Source: Aspidiotus rigidus
Taxonomy: Eukaryota > Arthropoda > Insecta > Hemiptera > Diaspididae
Assembly: GCA_035079385.1 (NCBI GenBank)
Contig: JAVHKY010000049.1
Location: 310,001 to 374,000 of the forward strand
Direction of reading: 5' to 3'
Length of the DNA: 64,000 nt
The notes below the pieces were generated by a model. The model searched no databases, was not told the origin of the DNA, and was given only the letters and a program-made list of their open reading frames with translations. The position numbers and the translations under genes were made by a program. Numbering within the stretch: position 1 is the stretch's first letter; the number at the start of each line of letters is the position of its first letter. Of the stretch, positions 21,821 to 31,860 are shown in pieces.

Positions 21821-24800
21821 GTGAACGGTCGGTTAGATCCTGTAGCGAAAATGAATTTTTTGCAACGCGCGATGCAAGGCGATGTAGCGGGTTTGGTCGA
21901 CAATTACGGAACGAGCGAGAAAGCGTACGACGAGGCTTGGGCTTATCTGAATTCGAGGTTCAATAATAGACGGGCGATTATCGGTGCTCTCTACAATAAA
22001 CTTATGAATCTTGAACGTATAAACGAACCAAATGGTATTCGCTCACTGTTAGATAAGTGCGACTCTATTGTGAGAGGGTTAAAAATAAATAACGCCCAGT
22101 CGGAAGAAATGTCTCAGTTCCTATGTTTTTACATTTCACAGAAACTCGATGAGAAAACAAGATTTGAGTTTGAAAATTCCATTACTGATAATGATAGTTA
22201 CCCCGCCTATCAAACCTTGGCCAGTTTCTTACAAAATCGGTCCTTTGCGCAAGAAACCATTAATCGCGTTATGAAGGAAGGTTGTAAAGCTAATGCCGCG
22301 ACGAAATTTATTAGTAGTGGTGGCAAGCAGTCGGTCAAGCGAACGATGTTATCTACGTCGCGAGCGATAAAATGCGCATGTTGTGGGCTTGATCATCAAA
22401 TCTATAACTGTGATGAATTCGGCAAGAAGAGTGTCGAGGAGCGGCGGAATGTCGTCAGGGAAAAACGGTTATGTTTGGTTTGTTTACGACCCGGACATTT
22501 AGCCAGCCGGTGTGGCAGCAAGGTCAGATGCACCCGTTGCCAGGGAAGGCATCATGTCTTGATCCATCAGGGGTACTACCTAAAACCTGACGCGACAGAG
22601 GTCAAAGGTCTAGATGCAGATAAGGAAAAGTCTTCCTCAAACAGTGCGCAGGAGAGCATCGATTCGGTTGAAAAGAAAACAATGTGTACGGTGTGCGAGT
22701 CGAGCGTCACCTTGCTACCTACGGCAATTGTTAAAGTGAAGTCGGGTGATATGAGAATCCCTGCCCGCGCTCTGCTCGACCAATGTTCAGAAGCTTGCTT
22801 GATTTCGGAAGAGTTTTTGGCGCGATGTAAATTGCCTCTTATGACGGCTAATGTGGTCATCAGTGGGATTACGGAGGATAGAAAGAAATCTTCTTATGAA
22901 GTTTATGTGGCGATCCAGTCAAGGGTGAGAGATTTCTCGATCACCATACGCGCGAACGTATTACCCAGAATCCCTTACTCGGTCAAACTGTCGGCAATGA
23001 AGGATTTGGCCTTAGCCCTACCCAATTTCCAGTGGGCGGACACTGATTTGGATCGGTCGGAGGTGGACATCTTAATAGGCGGCGATTATTACGAAAAGAT
23101 CCTCTTGGACGAAAGAGAATGGTATGGCGACTTATGCCTGCGTGGGTCTCTCTTTGGTTGGCTCACTTCTGGCCCATTACCCTCACGGAAAAATAAGGTT
23201 AAACAATGTAACCTTGCCACCCTCGCCCTCGAAAGTCAGTTAGAAAAATTTTGGTTGGTTGAGGAGGTGGTGGAGTCTCGCTCTACAACGGCGGAACAAG
23301 AAGACTGCGTGCATCACTTTGAATCCACAGTTGGACGAGCGCAGGACGGGAAATTTATTGTTAGGTATCCGTTCAAGGGAGAAAAATCGTCGGTCTCGAA
23401 TACCTACTTCCGAGCGTTAAATAGTCTCTACCGGATGGAGAAAAAATTGAATTCTGAGTTGCGAAAAATGTACGTCGAGTTTATGCAGGAGTACAGAAGA
23501 ATGGGCCATATGGTTCCGGTACAAGAAAATCTGGCGACGACAGAATACTTTATCCCTCATCAAGCTGTGTTGAGGCCGGATAGCTCGACGACCCCTCTCC
23601 GGGTGGTGTTTAATGCTTCGGCTAGGGCCCAGGGCGGCAAGTCATTGAACGATATTTTGATGACGGGGCCGGTTTTACAACCTGAGTTATTCGACACAAT
23701 AATTAAGTGGCGTCAGCACCCGATTGCGTTCACCGCAGATATTTCAAAGATGTATAGACGTATTGAGGCGGACGAGAAAGATCGATCAATGCAACGGATC
23801 CTTTGGCGAGACTCGGTAGATGACCCAGTTCAGGTCTATGAACTTACGACTCTTACGTACGGTACGGCTCCTGCGTCGTTTATGGCTACTGCGTGCTTAC
23901 AAAAGTTGGCAGAGGAATTGCCGCAGAAGGATCGAAAGGTCGCGGAGGCGTTGCGATCCCATTTTTATATGGACGACCTCATGACGGGAGACGAATCGTT
24001 TGAGGGCGCGGTTGAGCTTTATAAAGGTCTTCATTCTGTTTTGCTTTCGGCTAACTTTCCCCTTCGAAAATACTCTAGTAATTCGGAGGAATTAATGCGC
24101 TCTATCGATCCAGAGCTTTGGTCTAAAAAGGATGCGGTTGGAATTGAGCTTAAGGAAAGCATTTCGATTCTCGGGCTGTCTTGGCTTCCGGATCAAGACC
24201 TTCTTCAAATCAAGTGCAATGTTGGTGGAGTTGATGTCGTCACGGGACGGAGTATTTTATCTAACATTTCGCGAGTATTTGATCCAATGGGTTTTTGCGT
24301 CCCGGTCACTATTACGGGTAAATTGATCATGCAAAGAGTATGGCAGGAACGTCTATCGTGGGATTCGCAAGTGTCGGAACTGTTGGCGGCGGAATTTCGC
24401 GAGTATTTGTCTAAATTGGCGGAAGTGAATGAGCTTAAAATTCCGCGTCATTTGTGCGTTTGGCAGTCGAGTGTGCGAACCTTATTCGGTTTCTGTGACG
24501 CGAGTCCTAAGGCGTGTTGTGCGGTAGTGTATCTGCATGTGACTAACGGTAGTGAAAAGCATGTAAGTTTTGTTTGCGCGAAATCGAGAGTCGCCCCGTT
24601 GAAAACAATGACGATTCCGCGGCTCGAGCTGCAGGCGGCTAAGTTGTTGGCTAAGCTCATTCGACGTATAATGACGGTCTTAAATGTTTCGGTTCAAAAT
24701 ACGTTTTGTTTTTCGGATTCAAAAATTGTTTTATGTTGGCTGAAAGGGCCGGCGGAAAAGTTCAAGGTGTTTGTCGGCAACAGGATCACGGAAATAGCGG

Positions 24801-26503
24801 ACTCAGTTCCATCCAGTCAATGGCGCTACGTCGAAACAAAGAGTAATCCCGCCGATTTAGGTACTCGCGGAGTTAGCGCATCAGCATTGTTGAAATCTGG
24901 GCTATGGTTCGAGGGACCGGCGTTTCTCGCCGATTTTCAGGGTTCAGAAGAGGTATTTAAGGTGTCGGATGAGGACATTGACCTAGAAAAACGTAATGAG
25001 AAAAAAGTGTTCGTGTCGGTCGTGGATAGTGACGAGATCGATTTTACTAAGAAGTTCTCCTCGTGTACGCGGCTAGTTCGATCGGTAGCGTATGTTATGC
25101 GGTTTATAAGTGCGTGTAAAAAAAACGGCGTTAGAAAATCTATTATTTTGGAAAAATCGGAAATCGAAAGTGCAATAATTATCGTATTGCGATTAGTGCA
25201 ATCTGTGTCGTATCGCGAAGAAAAAGATCGTTTGAGCGACGGGCTATCGGTCAAAAAGAAAAGTGCTCTAAAATCGCTGTGTCCCGTGTTGAACAAAGAT
25301 CGGTTGTTGTGTGTCGGCGGTCGTTTGGATTTATCAGATTTTTCGGAGTGTAAAAAGCATCCGATAATTATTCCCGCGAAATCGCACTTCGCGAAGCTGT
25401 ACGTTCGACATTTGCACGCGCAATATTTTCACGCCGGTCGTAGGTTTCTTGCTGCTTTTCTATGTTCCAGGTTTTGGTTCGCAGGAGGCTCTACTAATGT
25501 GATTAAACAGGTGATCCGCGAATGTGTCACGTGTGTTCGATTCAAAGCCGAGACTATGACGCAAATAATGGGACAAATTCCTGCGGTACGGTTGCGTCCT
25601 TCACGGCCATTTACATATACGGGCGTCGATTATGCAGGATATTTTCACACAAAATGCGTCGGCCATCGGTCCACCAAAGTTAATAGGTGCTACTTGGCGG
25701 TGTTCGTTTGTCTCACAACAAGGGCAGCTCATCTTGAAATCGTGTCTGATTTGAGTACCACCAGGTTTATCGAAACGTTCCACCGATTCATCGCTCGCAG
25801 AGGCTGTCCTGGGGTAGTTTTTTCGGACAACGCGACGAATTTTGTGGGAGCTGCAAAAATATTGTCTGATTTTTTACGATCCGAGGAAGTTCAACAGGCG
25901 CTGACTACGTTTGCCACTAGTCAGGGTTTCGAGTGGTCATTCATCCCTCCGTCCACCCCGCACTTTGGTGGAGGTTGGGAGGCTGCGGTCAAGTCGGCGA
26001 AACATCATCTTTATCGAGTGATTGGAAAGACGACCCTCACATTTGAGGAGTACGCCACCGTTTTTTGTCGGATTGAGGCGATTCTAAACTCTCGGCCACT
26101 ATTTGTCCAGGGTCAACACGGGGAAATTGTGACACCCGCGCATTTTTTGATCGGGTCGAGTATGTTGGATCTACGGGAAGACGAGGAAAAGCCCCTCCCC
26201 CTCGGAGTACGTTATCAAATGATGCGAAATATGGTTAAGCATTTTTGGAATGTGTGGGCTCGAGATTACGTGAATCAGCTGCAACAGCGCCAAAAATGGA
26301 CTACTCGGGAAGATAACCTTCGGATAGGCGATGTTGTGATTGTTCGGACGGAAAATACAAAGCCCGCGACTTGGCCGCTGGGACGTATCAAGGCTGTATA
26401 TCCTGGTCGAGACGGTGCAGTACGTGTGGCTGACGTTCACTTCCAAGGTGCGGTCAAGCGGCGACCGATCGCGACTTTGGTTCGGTTAGTAAAAGAAAGT
26501 TAA
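21821..26503 (+). CDS. pol: BEL/Pao Gag-Pol polyprotein
   Basis: One open frame of 1560 codons in the same frame as the Gag start; it opens directly after the TAG, and 21821 is only the first GTG. Domains in order are as follows. Gag DUF1759 spans residues 1-150. Cys/His zinc knuckles ('CACCGLDHQIYNC', 'CLVCLRPGHLASRC') lie near 185-240. The aspartic protease has 'ALLDQCSEACLISEEF' near 314. The reverse transcriptase has 'VFNASARAQGGKSLND' near 595 and 'FYMDDLMTG' near 713. RNase H has 'CDASPKACCAVV' near 891 and 'PRLELQAAKLL' near 932. Integrase has an H-H-C-C zinc region near 1190-1240, then 'GVDYAG', 'FSDNATNF' (1337) and 'PHFGGGWEAA' (1379). A C-terminal domain with 'GDVVIVRTENTKPATWPLGR' lies near 1502. 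All catalytic motifs that I can check are present. Confidence 0.95.
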   Translation: MNGRLDPVAKMNFLQRAMQGDVAGLVDNYGTSEKAYDEAWAYLNSRFNNRRAIIGALYNKLMNLERINEPNGIRSLLDKCDSIVRGLKINNAQSEEMSQFLCFYISQKLDEKTRFEFENSITDNDSYPAYQTLASFLQNRSFAQETINRVMKEGCKANAATKFISSGGKQSVKRTMLSTSRAIKCACCGLDHQIYNCDEFGKKSVEERRNVVREKRLCLVCLRPGHLASRCGSKVRCTRCQGRHHVLIHQGYYLKPDATEVKGLDADKEKSSSNSAQESIDSVEKKTMCTVCESSVTLLPTAIVKVKSGDMRIPARALLDQCSEACLISEEFLARCKLPLMTANVVISGITEDRKKSSYEVYVAIQSRVRDFSITIRANVLPRIPYSVKLSAMKDLALALPNFQWADTDLDRSEVDILIGGDYYEKILLDEREWYGDLCLRGSLFGWLTSGPLPSRKNKVKQCNLATLALESQLEKFWLVEEVVESRSTTAEQEDCVHHFESTVGRAQDGKFIVRYPFKGEKSSVSNTYFRALNSLYRMEKKLNSELRKMYVEFMQEYRRMGHMVPVQENLATTEYFIPHQAVLRPDSSTTPLRVVFNASARAQGGKSLNDILMTGPVLQPELFDTIIKWRQHPIAFTADISKMYRRIEADEKDRSMQRILWRDSVDDPVQVYELTTLTYGTAPASFMATACLQKLAEELPQKDRKVAEALRSHFYMDDLMTGDESFEGAVELYKGLHSVLLSANFPLRKYSSNSEELMRSIDPELWSKKDAVGIELKESISILGLSWLPDQDLLQIKCNVGGVDVVTGRSILSNISRVFDPMGFCVPVTITGKLIMQRVWQERLSWDSQVSELLAAEFREYLSKLAEVNELKIPRHLCVWQSSVRTLFGFCDASPKACCAVVYLHVTNGSEKHVSFVCAKSRVAPLKTMTIPRLELQAAKLLAKLIRRIMTVLNVSVQNTFCFSDSKIVLCWLKGPAEKFKVFVGNRITEIADSVPSSQWRYVETKSNPADLGTRGVSASALLKSGLWFEGPAFLADFQGSEEVFKVSDEDIDLEKRNEKKVFVSVVDSDEIDFTKKFSSCTRLVRSVAYVMRFISACKKNGVRKSIILEKSEIESAIIIVLRLVQSVSYREEKDRLSDGLSVKKKSALKSLCPVLNKDRLLCVGGRLDLSDFSECKKHPIIIPAKSHFAKLYVRHLHAQYFHAGRRFLAAFLCSRFWFAGGSTNVIKQVIRECVTCVRFKAETMTQIMGQIPAVRLRPSRPFTYTGVDYAGYFHTKCVGHRSTKVNRCYLAVFVCLTTRAAHLEIVSDLSTTRFIETFHRFIARRGCPGVVFSDNATNFVGAAKILSDFLRSEEVQQALTTFATSQGFEWSFIPPSTPHFGGGWEAAVKSAKHHLYRVIGKTTLTFEEYATVFCRIEAILNSRPLFVQGQHGEIVTPAHFLIGSSMLDLREDEEKPLPLGVRYQMMRNMVKHFWNVWARDYVNQLQQRQKWTTREDNLRIGDVVIVRTENTKPATWPLGRIKAVYPGRDGAVRVADVHFQGAVKRRPIATLVRLVKES

Positions 26504-26601
26504 AATGCTCCCCCATTGTTTTATGTTGTGAATATGTAATTTATATTGTTTTATGATGTGAATATGTAACTTATTTTTAAAAAAAAAATTGCGGGGCAGC
26601 A

Positions 26602-26819
26602 TGTTCAATAAGATAAGAGCCGCACGGGTAGTTTACGAGGAGGGTAGGCCGCTCCGTAGCGGCACGGCGCGGCGAGTCACCCGTTTTTCGTACGCGCGGT
26701 ACGTTAGACAGTTTTTTATCGGTTCGGCTATAAATGTAACGTTCGTTATTTGTGTAATGTTCGATATTTATCACATGTAATTAAACACGGTTTTTATTTA
26801 TCGGGATTTGTTGCCTACA
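26602..26819 (+). repeat. 3' LTR of the BEL element
   Basis: Identical to the 5' LTR except for one base. The sequence just upstream (AAAAAAAAATTGCGGGGCAGCA) is the only purine-rich candidate for a polypurine tract, and it is a weak one. AACAG follows at 26820-26824. Confidence 0.95.
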
Positions 26820-26969
26820 AACAGGATAGCTGTTCAGTAGTGATATTTTTTTCGTGTTTGGGGAAAAGGTCATCGGTGAATTTTTTCTCGTGAATGTGTC
26901 ACTCGATGAAGTACAGTCGGCGAAATTTTTTCGGTGAAAGAAATTTCGGTGAAACGGACCCCTCCCCTT

Positions 26970-29900
26970 TTCCTCCTCCAAGTCGTCGATCACTTTTTTC
27001 CTTCTTGGTCTGTGTTTCACGACTTTTTTTCAATACTCCGTGTTGGTGGGCCTGAACGCGTTGCGTGTGCCCCCCCCCCCCTCCCGATCCTATTCTTCTC
27101 AAAATGAATTTAAATGGTTATCTGAATTTCCAAATTTTTAATAAGTTTTGCTTCATACCATCTTGCGAAGGAACGTTAGATATTGATAAAAATAATCCGT
27201 TATCGATTAAGAAAATCCTAACGATTGGAAAATTTCTCTAAAGGTGGTCGCAAAAATATGCAAATTATGTATTTCTATTTAGCTTTAACAAATTTTATAG
27301 ATTGAACTCCATGTTCCCACGCTATTCTGTTGAATTCGTTAAGTTCTGACGGTGTCGATTAGTAAATTCGAAGAAGGAAAAAAAAGAACAAAATCCTCGT
27401 TCTGACAGCCTCCGGTTTGACAATCCGAAACACTGCTACATGAGTAACAGATGCCGACATTAATGTCAGCGTAATGCGACGAAATGCTTAAGTAATGAGT
27501 CTCTTTTCTCGTAATTAAGGAATACCTTTGTGAATTAAATTCTCGTTAACAGGATACGTTACTTTTTTGGGGGAGGGGAAAAAGTTTTTATATTCGCTAA
27601 TACCCTAAGTACGCTGTATAACTGAGTAGCACAACGACAAAACGCGAAACAAATTGAAACGAAGAAAACTTTACTGACAATTTAGGTTTTTCGCTGCCTG
27701 CCTCCCTCTCTGCCATTATTATTTTTTTCTTTTCTTTCTCGTTTTCACCGCACGCTGTAATTATCGTAGCGCAATCATTTTAATATTTCGAGCGTAATTT
27801 AAACGATTTAACGACAAAAACTTCTTCCGCCGTATTTCAGATCTCGGTTCACTTCTTCGAATCCATTGTGAAATTCGCACGTATAGTTTACCAAACGTAT
27901 AATGGTAGTGTGTGCTGCTCGTCGTTGTATTTCATCTCCTCCAACTCCACCCTCGAGGGTATACCGTGCAGGTCTACTTCGTTTGTGGCAAAACTTTACC
28001 ATTCCGTCGCGTATATTATTATGATACGAAATGTTGTAATCCTTTAGGCATGACACTGAAGAAACATTCGTGACATGCGGCCTATGTAAATGCGTGAAAA
28101 GCTGTTTGCAATAATTTTCCGTACGTAATTTTCACGTTTTTCGTTCGCACGAGAAAATGATACGAACTTTTAGCCTTCAAAACTATGCGAGAGGAAACTC
28201 CCACGTCTAGCGGAAATTTTATTGATGGGTACCAACGGGTGCCTTCAAAAAAGAGGAATCGCGTCGAGGAAATGAAGAAATATGCCTGTGTGAGAGTTCA
28301 GCACATTATATCGTTACGTACTGTCTTATACTACCTGCCTTAAGATAAAGAGATTTAAATTGAATTTACGATAGTCTATTGGTATCGTGTGTAGTTCTGT
28401 GTGGAAAGAAAGTCGTATCCTTTTTACTGCGTATTCTTCTAATGGCCGGTCTTTTATTTAATTGTCCGGGTGGAAGACTAATGGAAGAAAAGAGAAATTG
28501 CTTTCCGCGAAATAAATGTCGTCCGAATAAAGTACGTGTGCGAAAGAACGGTGCAGTATGTGGTGGTTGGACACTCTTACCTTAATTTTAGTCGGAAATG
28601 TTGGCTAACTTTAAAGTGCAAACTTCATTGAAAAGTTACCAGAAGATGGAATAAAGTGACCGAATTTCGTAAGGAAAAAAAAATTAAGACTCACCGTAGT
28701 ATCGAAGACAGGAAAACTATTTACTGTTGGAGATTGCTGCAAGACACGCGTGAAAACTTTCGTGGCTTTTTACTTAAATTTAAATTATAGGTTTTGTTCG
28801 GGTATGTTTTCGTTCGGAGGAGTCACCAATACGAAAATAGAGTTTTCTACTACTCTTCTCAGTTTTTTTTTTTTTTTTCTCTTTCGCACTTCAAAAACTG
28901 ATTGAGTTTAATGTTCTAGGTTCATAATTTTCTATGGTTTAAGTTACAACTTGCGATAGGGCATAAAGTCGATGTTATTGGGAAGACAGGTTGGCAGCGT
29001 ACATGTGTTGGGTCTCGACATGTACTGATGATACGATATCAAAGGTGCCCATTTTAAAGGGGTAGCTGCCTATTTTATGGTCGAGAATTATATAGCTTAT
29101 TATGAAGAAATTTTCCTGTTTGAATGTCTTGAAAAAAATCAAATTCAGCACAGGTTCAATGAATGAATTCGAAAATTTCAAGATTGAGAATTATCACTTT
29201 TTATGGAAAAATTGTCAGTTTATTTCGTTGTTCTTGGGTCTTCAAGTTTGCTTTTCTTAAGTACTCAAAAAGGTTTTGGTCCCGCGATTCTTATGGAAAT
29301 GCTCAATATCGATATCCCCTTATCAAATATCGTTCTTATCTTGCTTTCCTTACGTCTCGACCATGGCTTTTTCTTTTCTTACTTATTAACTGTCCCGAAT
29401 TATTGACACATATTGCATGTCTTGAGGATATTGATTTTATAGAATTTTCAAACCCTACCCATTTTTTGAATTTGCATCTGAGCATCCGTGCGATCGTGAT
29501 TTAGGGACTTTAAAAAATTTTTACCCTTCGCAATACTCCTACTGTGCCTTACTTGGAAAAACTATGATGTTATTACTTAGTAAAGTTTTGTGTGGAAGGT
29601 CCCATCAATTTTCTTCCTCTTTGACGAATATATCTCCTGAAGAGAAGGAGTGTGCTCTGGGCCAGTTTAGGGACTGAGAGTGGGGGTTCTGACTTAGATC
29701 TCGATTGAAGGGTACAGGGGGAAAAGGGGAAATGTATAAAAACAGCGATCTGGACAAGCACTCGTTAGAAAAACTTTTCCCTCCATTTCGTTTCGTTCTC
29801 TTTTCTACAACTGCATCCATCTTTTTGGATTTGAGAAATAGCACTATAACTTACGAGTAAACTGGGTATTCGACTAGCATTTAACCTTTATTTTTTAAAC

Positions 29901-30300
29901 TTTAGTTAGAAACTTTCTTCTGTGGTGAAAGGTTATCTCTCATTAATGGACATCACTAAACACGGGACCGTTGCCCAACTCGACGGTACTGTTGGGGTTC
30001 TACATCTGATAATAGTAATCTACATTTATCTGAATTTTTTTCCTGCAGTGGTAAAGAGATTGTAAAGAATCCTCGAAAGGACGAGTCATTTTTGAAAGTA
30101 AGTGTGCAGCCTGATGATGGTGAGTTTGCCTTTGTGAAATCGGTTACGTCGATAAAACTTGTTTTGTACCTCCTGACCTTCTTTTCTTCTTACATCCCAG
30201 ATCTATTGGCTAGTATATCAACTTCCCAGGGCCTGAATTATTACTATCGAAGTGCGAGTATTTTGTATTCCAACAGTCTAACACGGGATGTCTTCTAACG
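26970..30300. other. No gene or element recognised
   Basis: AT-rich, with a run of C near 27070 and T-runs near 28865. Several open frames of 60-113 residues occur (for example 29163-29504) but none shows a domain or codon pattern that I can defend. Confidence 0.5.
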
Positions 30301-30511
30301 CATCTTCTTCTTGTTGTACTCACGAATTCAAATAATTATTCGAATATATTTTTCGAATAAGTATTTTCTCTCGCGCGTCAACTGTTCTTTTCATGTTGCT
30401 TTCATCTTCGTTCGTAACGAACGCGTACTCTACGCGAACTACCCCCAAAAGTAGAAAATACTCCTACCACCGTCCTCACGTGATCGCGCCGAGATCGCGC
30501 CCAAAACACCC

Positions 30512-30520
30512 TATAAAATA
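30512..30520 (+). promoter_or_regulatory. TATA box
   Basis: TATAAAATA in the context CACCCTATAAAATAGGCTCC, a strong match to the metazoan consensus, followed by GC-rich leader-like sequence. Confidence 0.6.
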
Positions 30521-30660
30521 GGCTCCGCGAGCCACTTTTCGACACTTCTCTTTCGGCTTCACCAGCTTACTCTCCTGCTTTCTTACTGGCTCTCTCGCTT
30601 CTCTCCTTGCCTTCTTCCTTTATTTTCATAGCTTCTTTCCACAACCTCTTCGGACTGTTC

Positions 30661-31257
30661 GCCGCGGTGCCCGCGGGTATAGTCTACTCTTTCTCGGCTT
30701 CCTCAGCTTCCCTCGCTTTCTTCTCGCTTACCTATCCCTTCGGGTTATTCTCCGCGGTGTCCGCGGGTTTAGCTTTCCTATCTTCTCCGAACTTCCTTCT
30801 GTTGCTCGCCGCGGTGTCCGCGGGTACAACAGTGCTTCCTCTTGATTAGCCTCCGCGGTGTCCGCGGGACTGATCAGCTCATCTCTCCAAACTTCCTTCC
30901 GTTGCTCGCCGCGGTGTCCGCGGGTACAACAGTGCATCCTCTCGGTTAGCCTCCGCGGTGTCCGCGGGTACAACAGCGTATCCTCTTGATTAGCCTCCGC
31001 GGTGTCCGCGGGTACAACAGCGTATCCTCTCGGTTAGCTTCCGCGGTGTCCGCGGGACTGATCTGTTCACTTCTCCGAACTTCCTCCTGTTGCTCGCCGC
31101 GGTGTCCGCGCGTACAACAGCGTATCCTCTTGATTAGCCTCCGCGGTGTCCGCGGGACTGATTTGCTCTCCTCTCCGAACTTCATTCTGTTGCTCGCCGC
31201 GGTGTCCGCGGGTACAACAGAGTATCCTCTTGATTAGCCTCCGCGGTGTCCGCGGGA
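30661..31257 (+). repeat. GC-rich minisatellite, 12 copies of CCGCGGTGTCCGCGG
   Basis: The near-palindrome CCGCGGTGTCCGCGGG occurs at about 30662, 30752, 30809, 30853, 30909, 30953, 30996, 31041, 31097, 31141, 31198 and 31241. The spacings are mainly 43-45 and 56-57 bp. Two unit types explain this: a 44-bp unit with GTACAACAGCGTATCCTC, and a 57-bp unit with GACTGATCTG and CTCCGAACTTCC. They alternate to give a roughly 100-bp higher-order unit. The first two copies are the most diverged. Open frames across it on both strands are a by-product of the repeat. Confidence 0.9.
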
Positions 31258-31432
31258 CTAGTCTTCTCTCCCCCCACAACGTTGTAGCACCGGCCGATCA
31301 CTCTCCAGCTTTCTTTTCAGCCTTTAATTCCAGTCAACCGTTCTTCTCCCTTTCTCTTTCACTCATTTGCTGTCAAATTACTATCGAAATAAACGTACAT
31401 TGTTATACCCCGAAAGAGACTTTTTCTTTATA

Positions 31433-31561
31433 ATGTCGCGTAACGCCGATCCTCCGCCCGAGGCGTTCAGGAGCCTTCGGAGCCGACAGGTTCCTATCAC
31501 CTCTTCATCGTGGGGTACGGACCGCCGTGCGCAACATTCTTCAGGCTCAGCAAGTCCTTGA
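31433..31561 (+). pseudogene. Start of an unidentified ORF, truncated by a LINE fragment
   Basis: Forty-two codons start at an ATG placed 40 bases after the AATAAA of the preceding unit ('MSRNADPPPEAFRSLRSRQ'). The position would suit the Gag start of an LTR element. Similarity to the decayed LINE fragment begins at about 31545, and the frame stops at 31561. I do not recognise the peptide. Confidence 0.35.
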
Positions 31562-31860
31562 CTCTCCTTTGTTCATCAGCTTCTTATTTTGATTCAGCTA
31601 CAATCTCCTGCGGATTAAATCCTGGACGTCCTTTACTGTACATATGACACCAAAGTAGTACATGTTTGACTTTCTGCTCTGAGGCTTCACATGAATATCT
31701 GGCAGTTTTTCTTCTATATTTGTGTGGTAGGCATTGAAACAGCCGAGGCCGCTTAGAGACTGAGCATCTTCTTCGTCAGGTTCAGCAAGTTCTTATCTCT
31801 ATTGTCGTTAACTTCTTAATTACTCTCACTGTATTCTGGTTCAGCTGCGATCACAACTAG
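31545..31860 (-). pseudogene. Decayed LINE 3' end with an internal duplication (R1-like)
   Basis: On the minus strand near 31740-31640, 'GCFNAYHTN' followed by a Cys/His-poor remnant matches the region after 'LSGHGCFN' in R1-like polyproteins. The zinc residues are lost. The word TCAG(G)(T/C)TCAGCAAGT occurs twice (31546 and 31777), followed by similar sequence, so the fragment contains two overlapping copies. It is heavily decayed. Confidence 0.4.

Larger units (their letters stand above)
20977..26819 (+). mobile_element. BEL/Pao LTR retrotransposon, structurally complete
   Basis: 5.84 kb, bounded by 218-bp LTRs (TGTTCAATAAG...TTGCCTACA) that differ at one position (A at 21071, G at 26696). 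A perfect 5-bp target duplication flanks it. It carries a complete gag-protease-RT-RNase H-integrase order in one frame. The single LTR difference indicates very recent insertion. One in-frame TAG in gag (21791-21793) is the only visible defect, so sister copies may be active. Confidence 0.95.
19545..26844. mobile_element. Foldback element split by a BEL insertion
   Basis: The left arm (19545-19658) begins CACTACTGAACAGCTATCCT. It matches the inverse of 26825-26844 joined to the inverse of 20887-20971, that is, the two pieces now separated by the BEL element. Further in, AAGGGTGTGCTTTACTTG (about 19810) matches the inverse near 20869, and GGGAACCTGTTTTAT (about 20010) matches the inverse near 20500. 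Without BEL the element is about 1.45 kb. It encodes nothing recognisable and the arms differ by indels, notably about 150 bp more in the left arm. Confidence 0.75.
16205..26960. mobile_element. Putative host element with inverted subterminal CACCGA repeats, now a nest
   Basis: Near 16209 the plus strand reads CCGTTTCACCGAAA, followed by more CACCGA words (about 16229, 16261, 16306). Near 26945 the same phrase appears inverted (TTTCGGTGAAACGG), again followed inward by TCGGTGAA-type words. Matching terminal phrases plus clustered subterminal repeats in inverted order suggest the two ends of one DNA element. Removing the BEL insertion leaves about 4.9 kb. I could not identify a clear target duplication, so the exact ends, and whether the inner TIR element belongs to it or was inserted later, stay uncertain. 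Confidence 0.45.
30330..31432 (+). promoter_or_regulatory. LTR- or promoter-like unit with TATA box, minisatellite and poly(A) signal
   Basis: The order is that of an LTR. A palindromic AT-rich start has TTATTCGAATATATTTTTCG. A TATAAAATA box at 30512-30520 lies about 30 bases before a C/T-rich, initiator-like stretch. A GC-rich tandem array follows, then AATAAA (31388-31393), and shortly after it an ATG (31433) opening a frame. I could not find the partner LTR or target duplication inside the window, so a cellular promoter is not excluded. Confidence 0.45.

Noticed and set aside
29163..29504. 113-codon plus-strand ORF rich in Phe/Leu
   Set aside because: Composition follows the T-rich strand; no domain.
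30661..31257. CRISPR-like regular spacing of a palindromic repeat
   Set aside because: The 'spacers' are themselves repeated and the context is eukaryotic; it is a minisatellite.
30728..31279. Overlapping open frames on both strands across the GC-rich array
   Set aside because: They arise because the 44- and 57-bp units and the palindromic core lack stops in several frames. The peptides are pure repeats on opposite strands ('PRTPRRLIKRI' and 'AVSAGTT').
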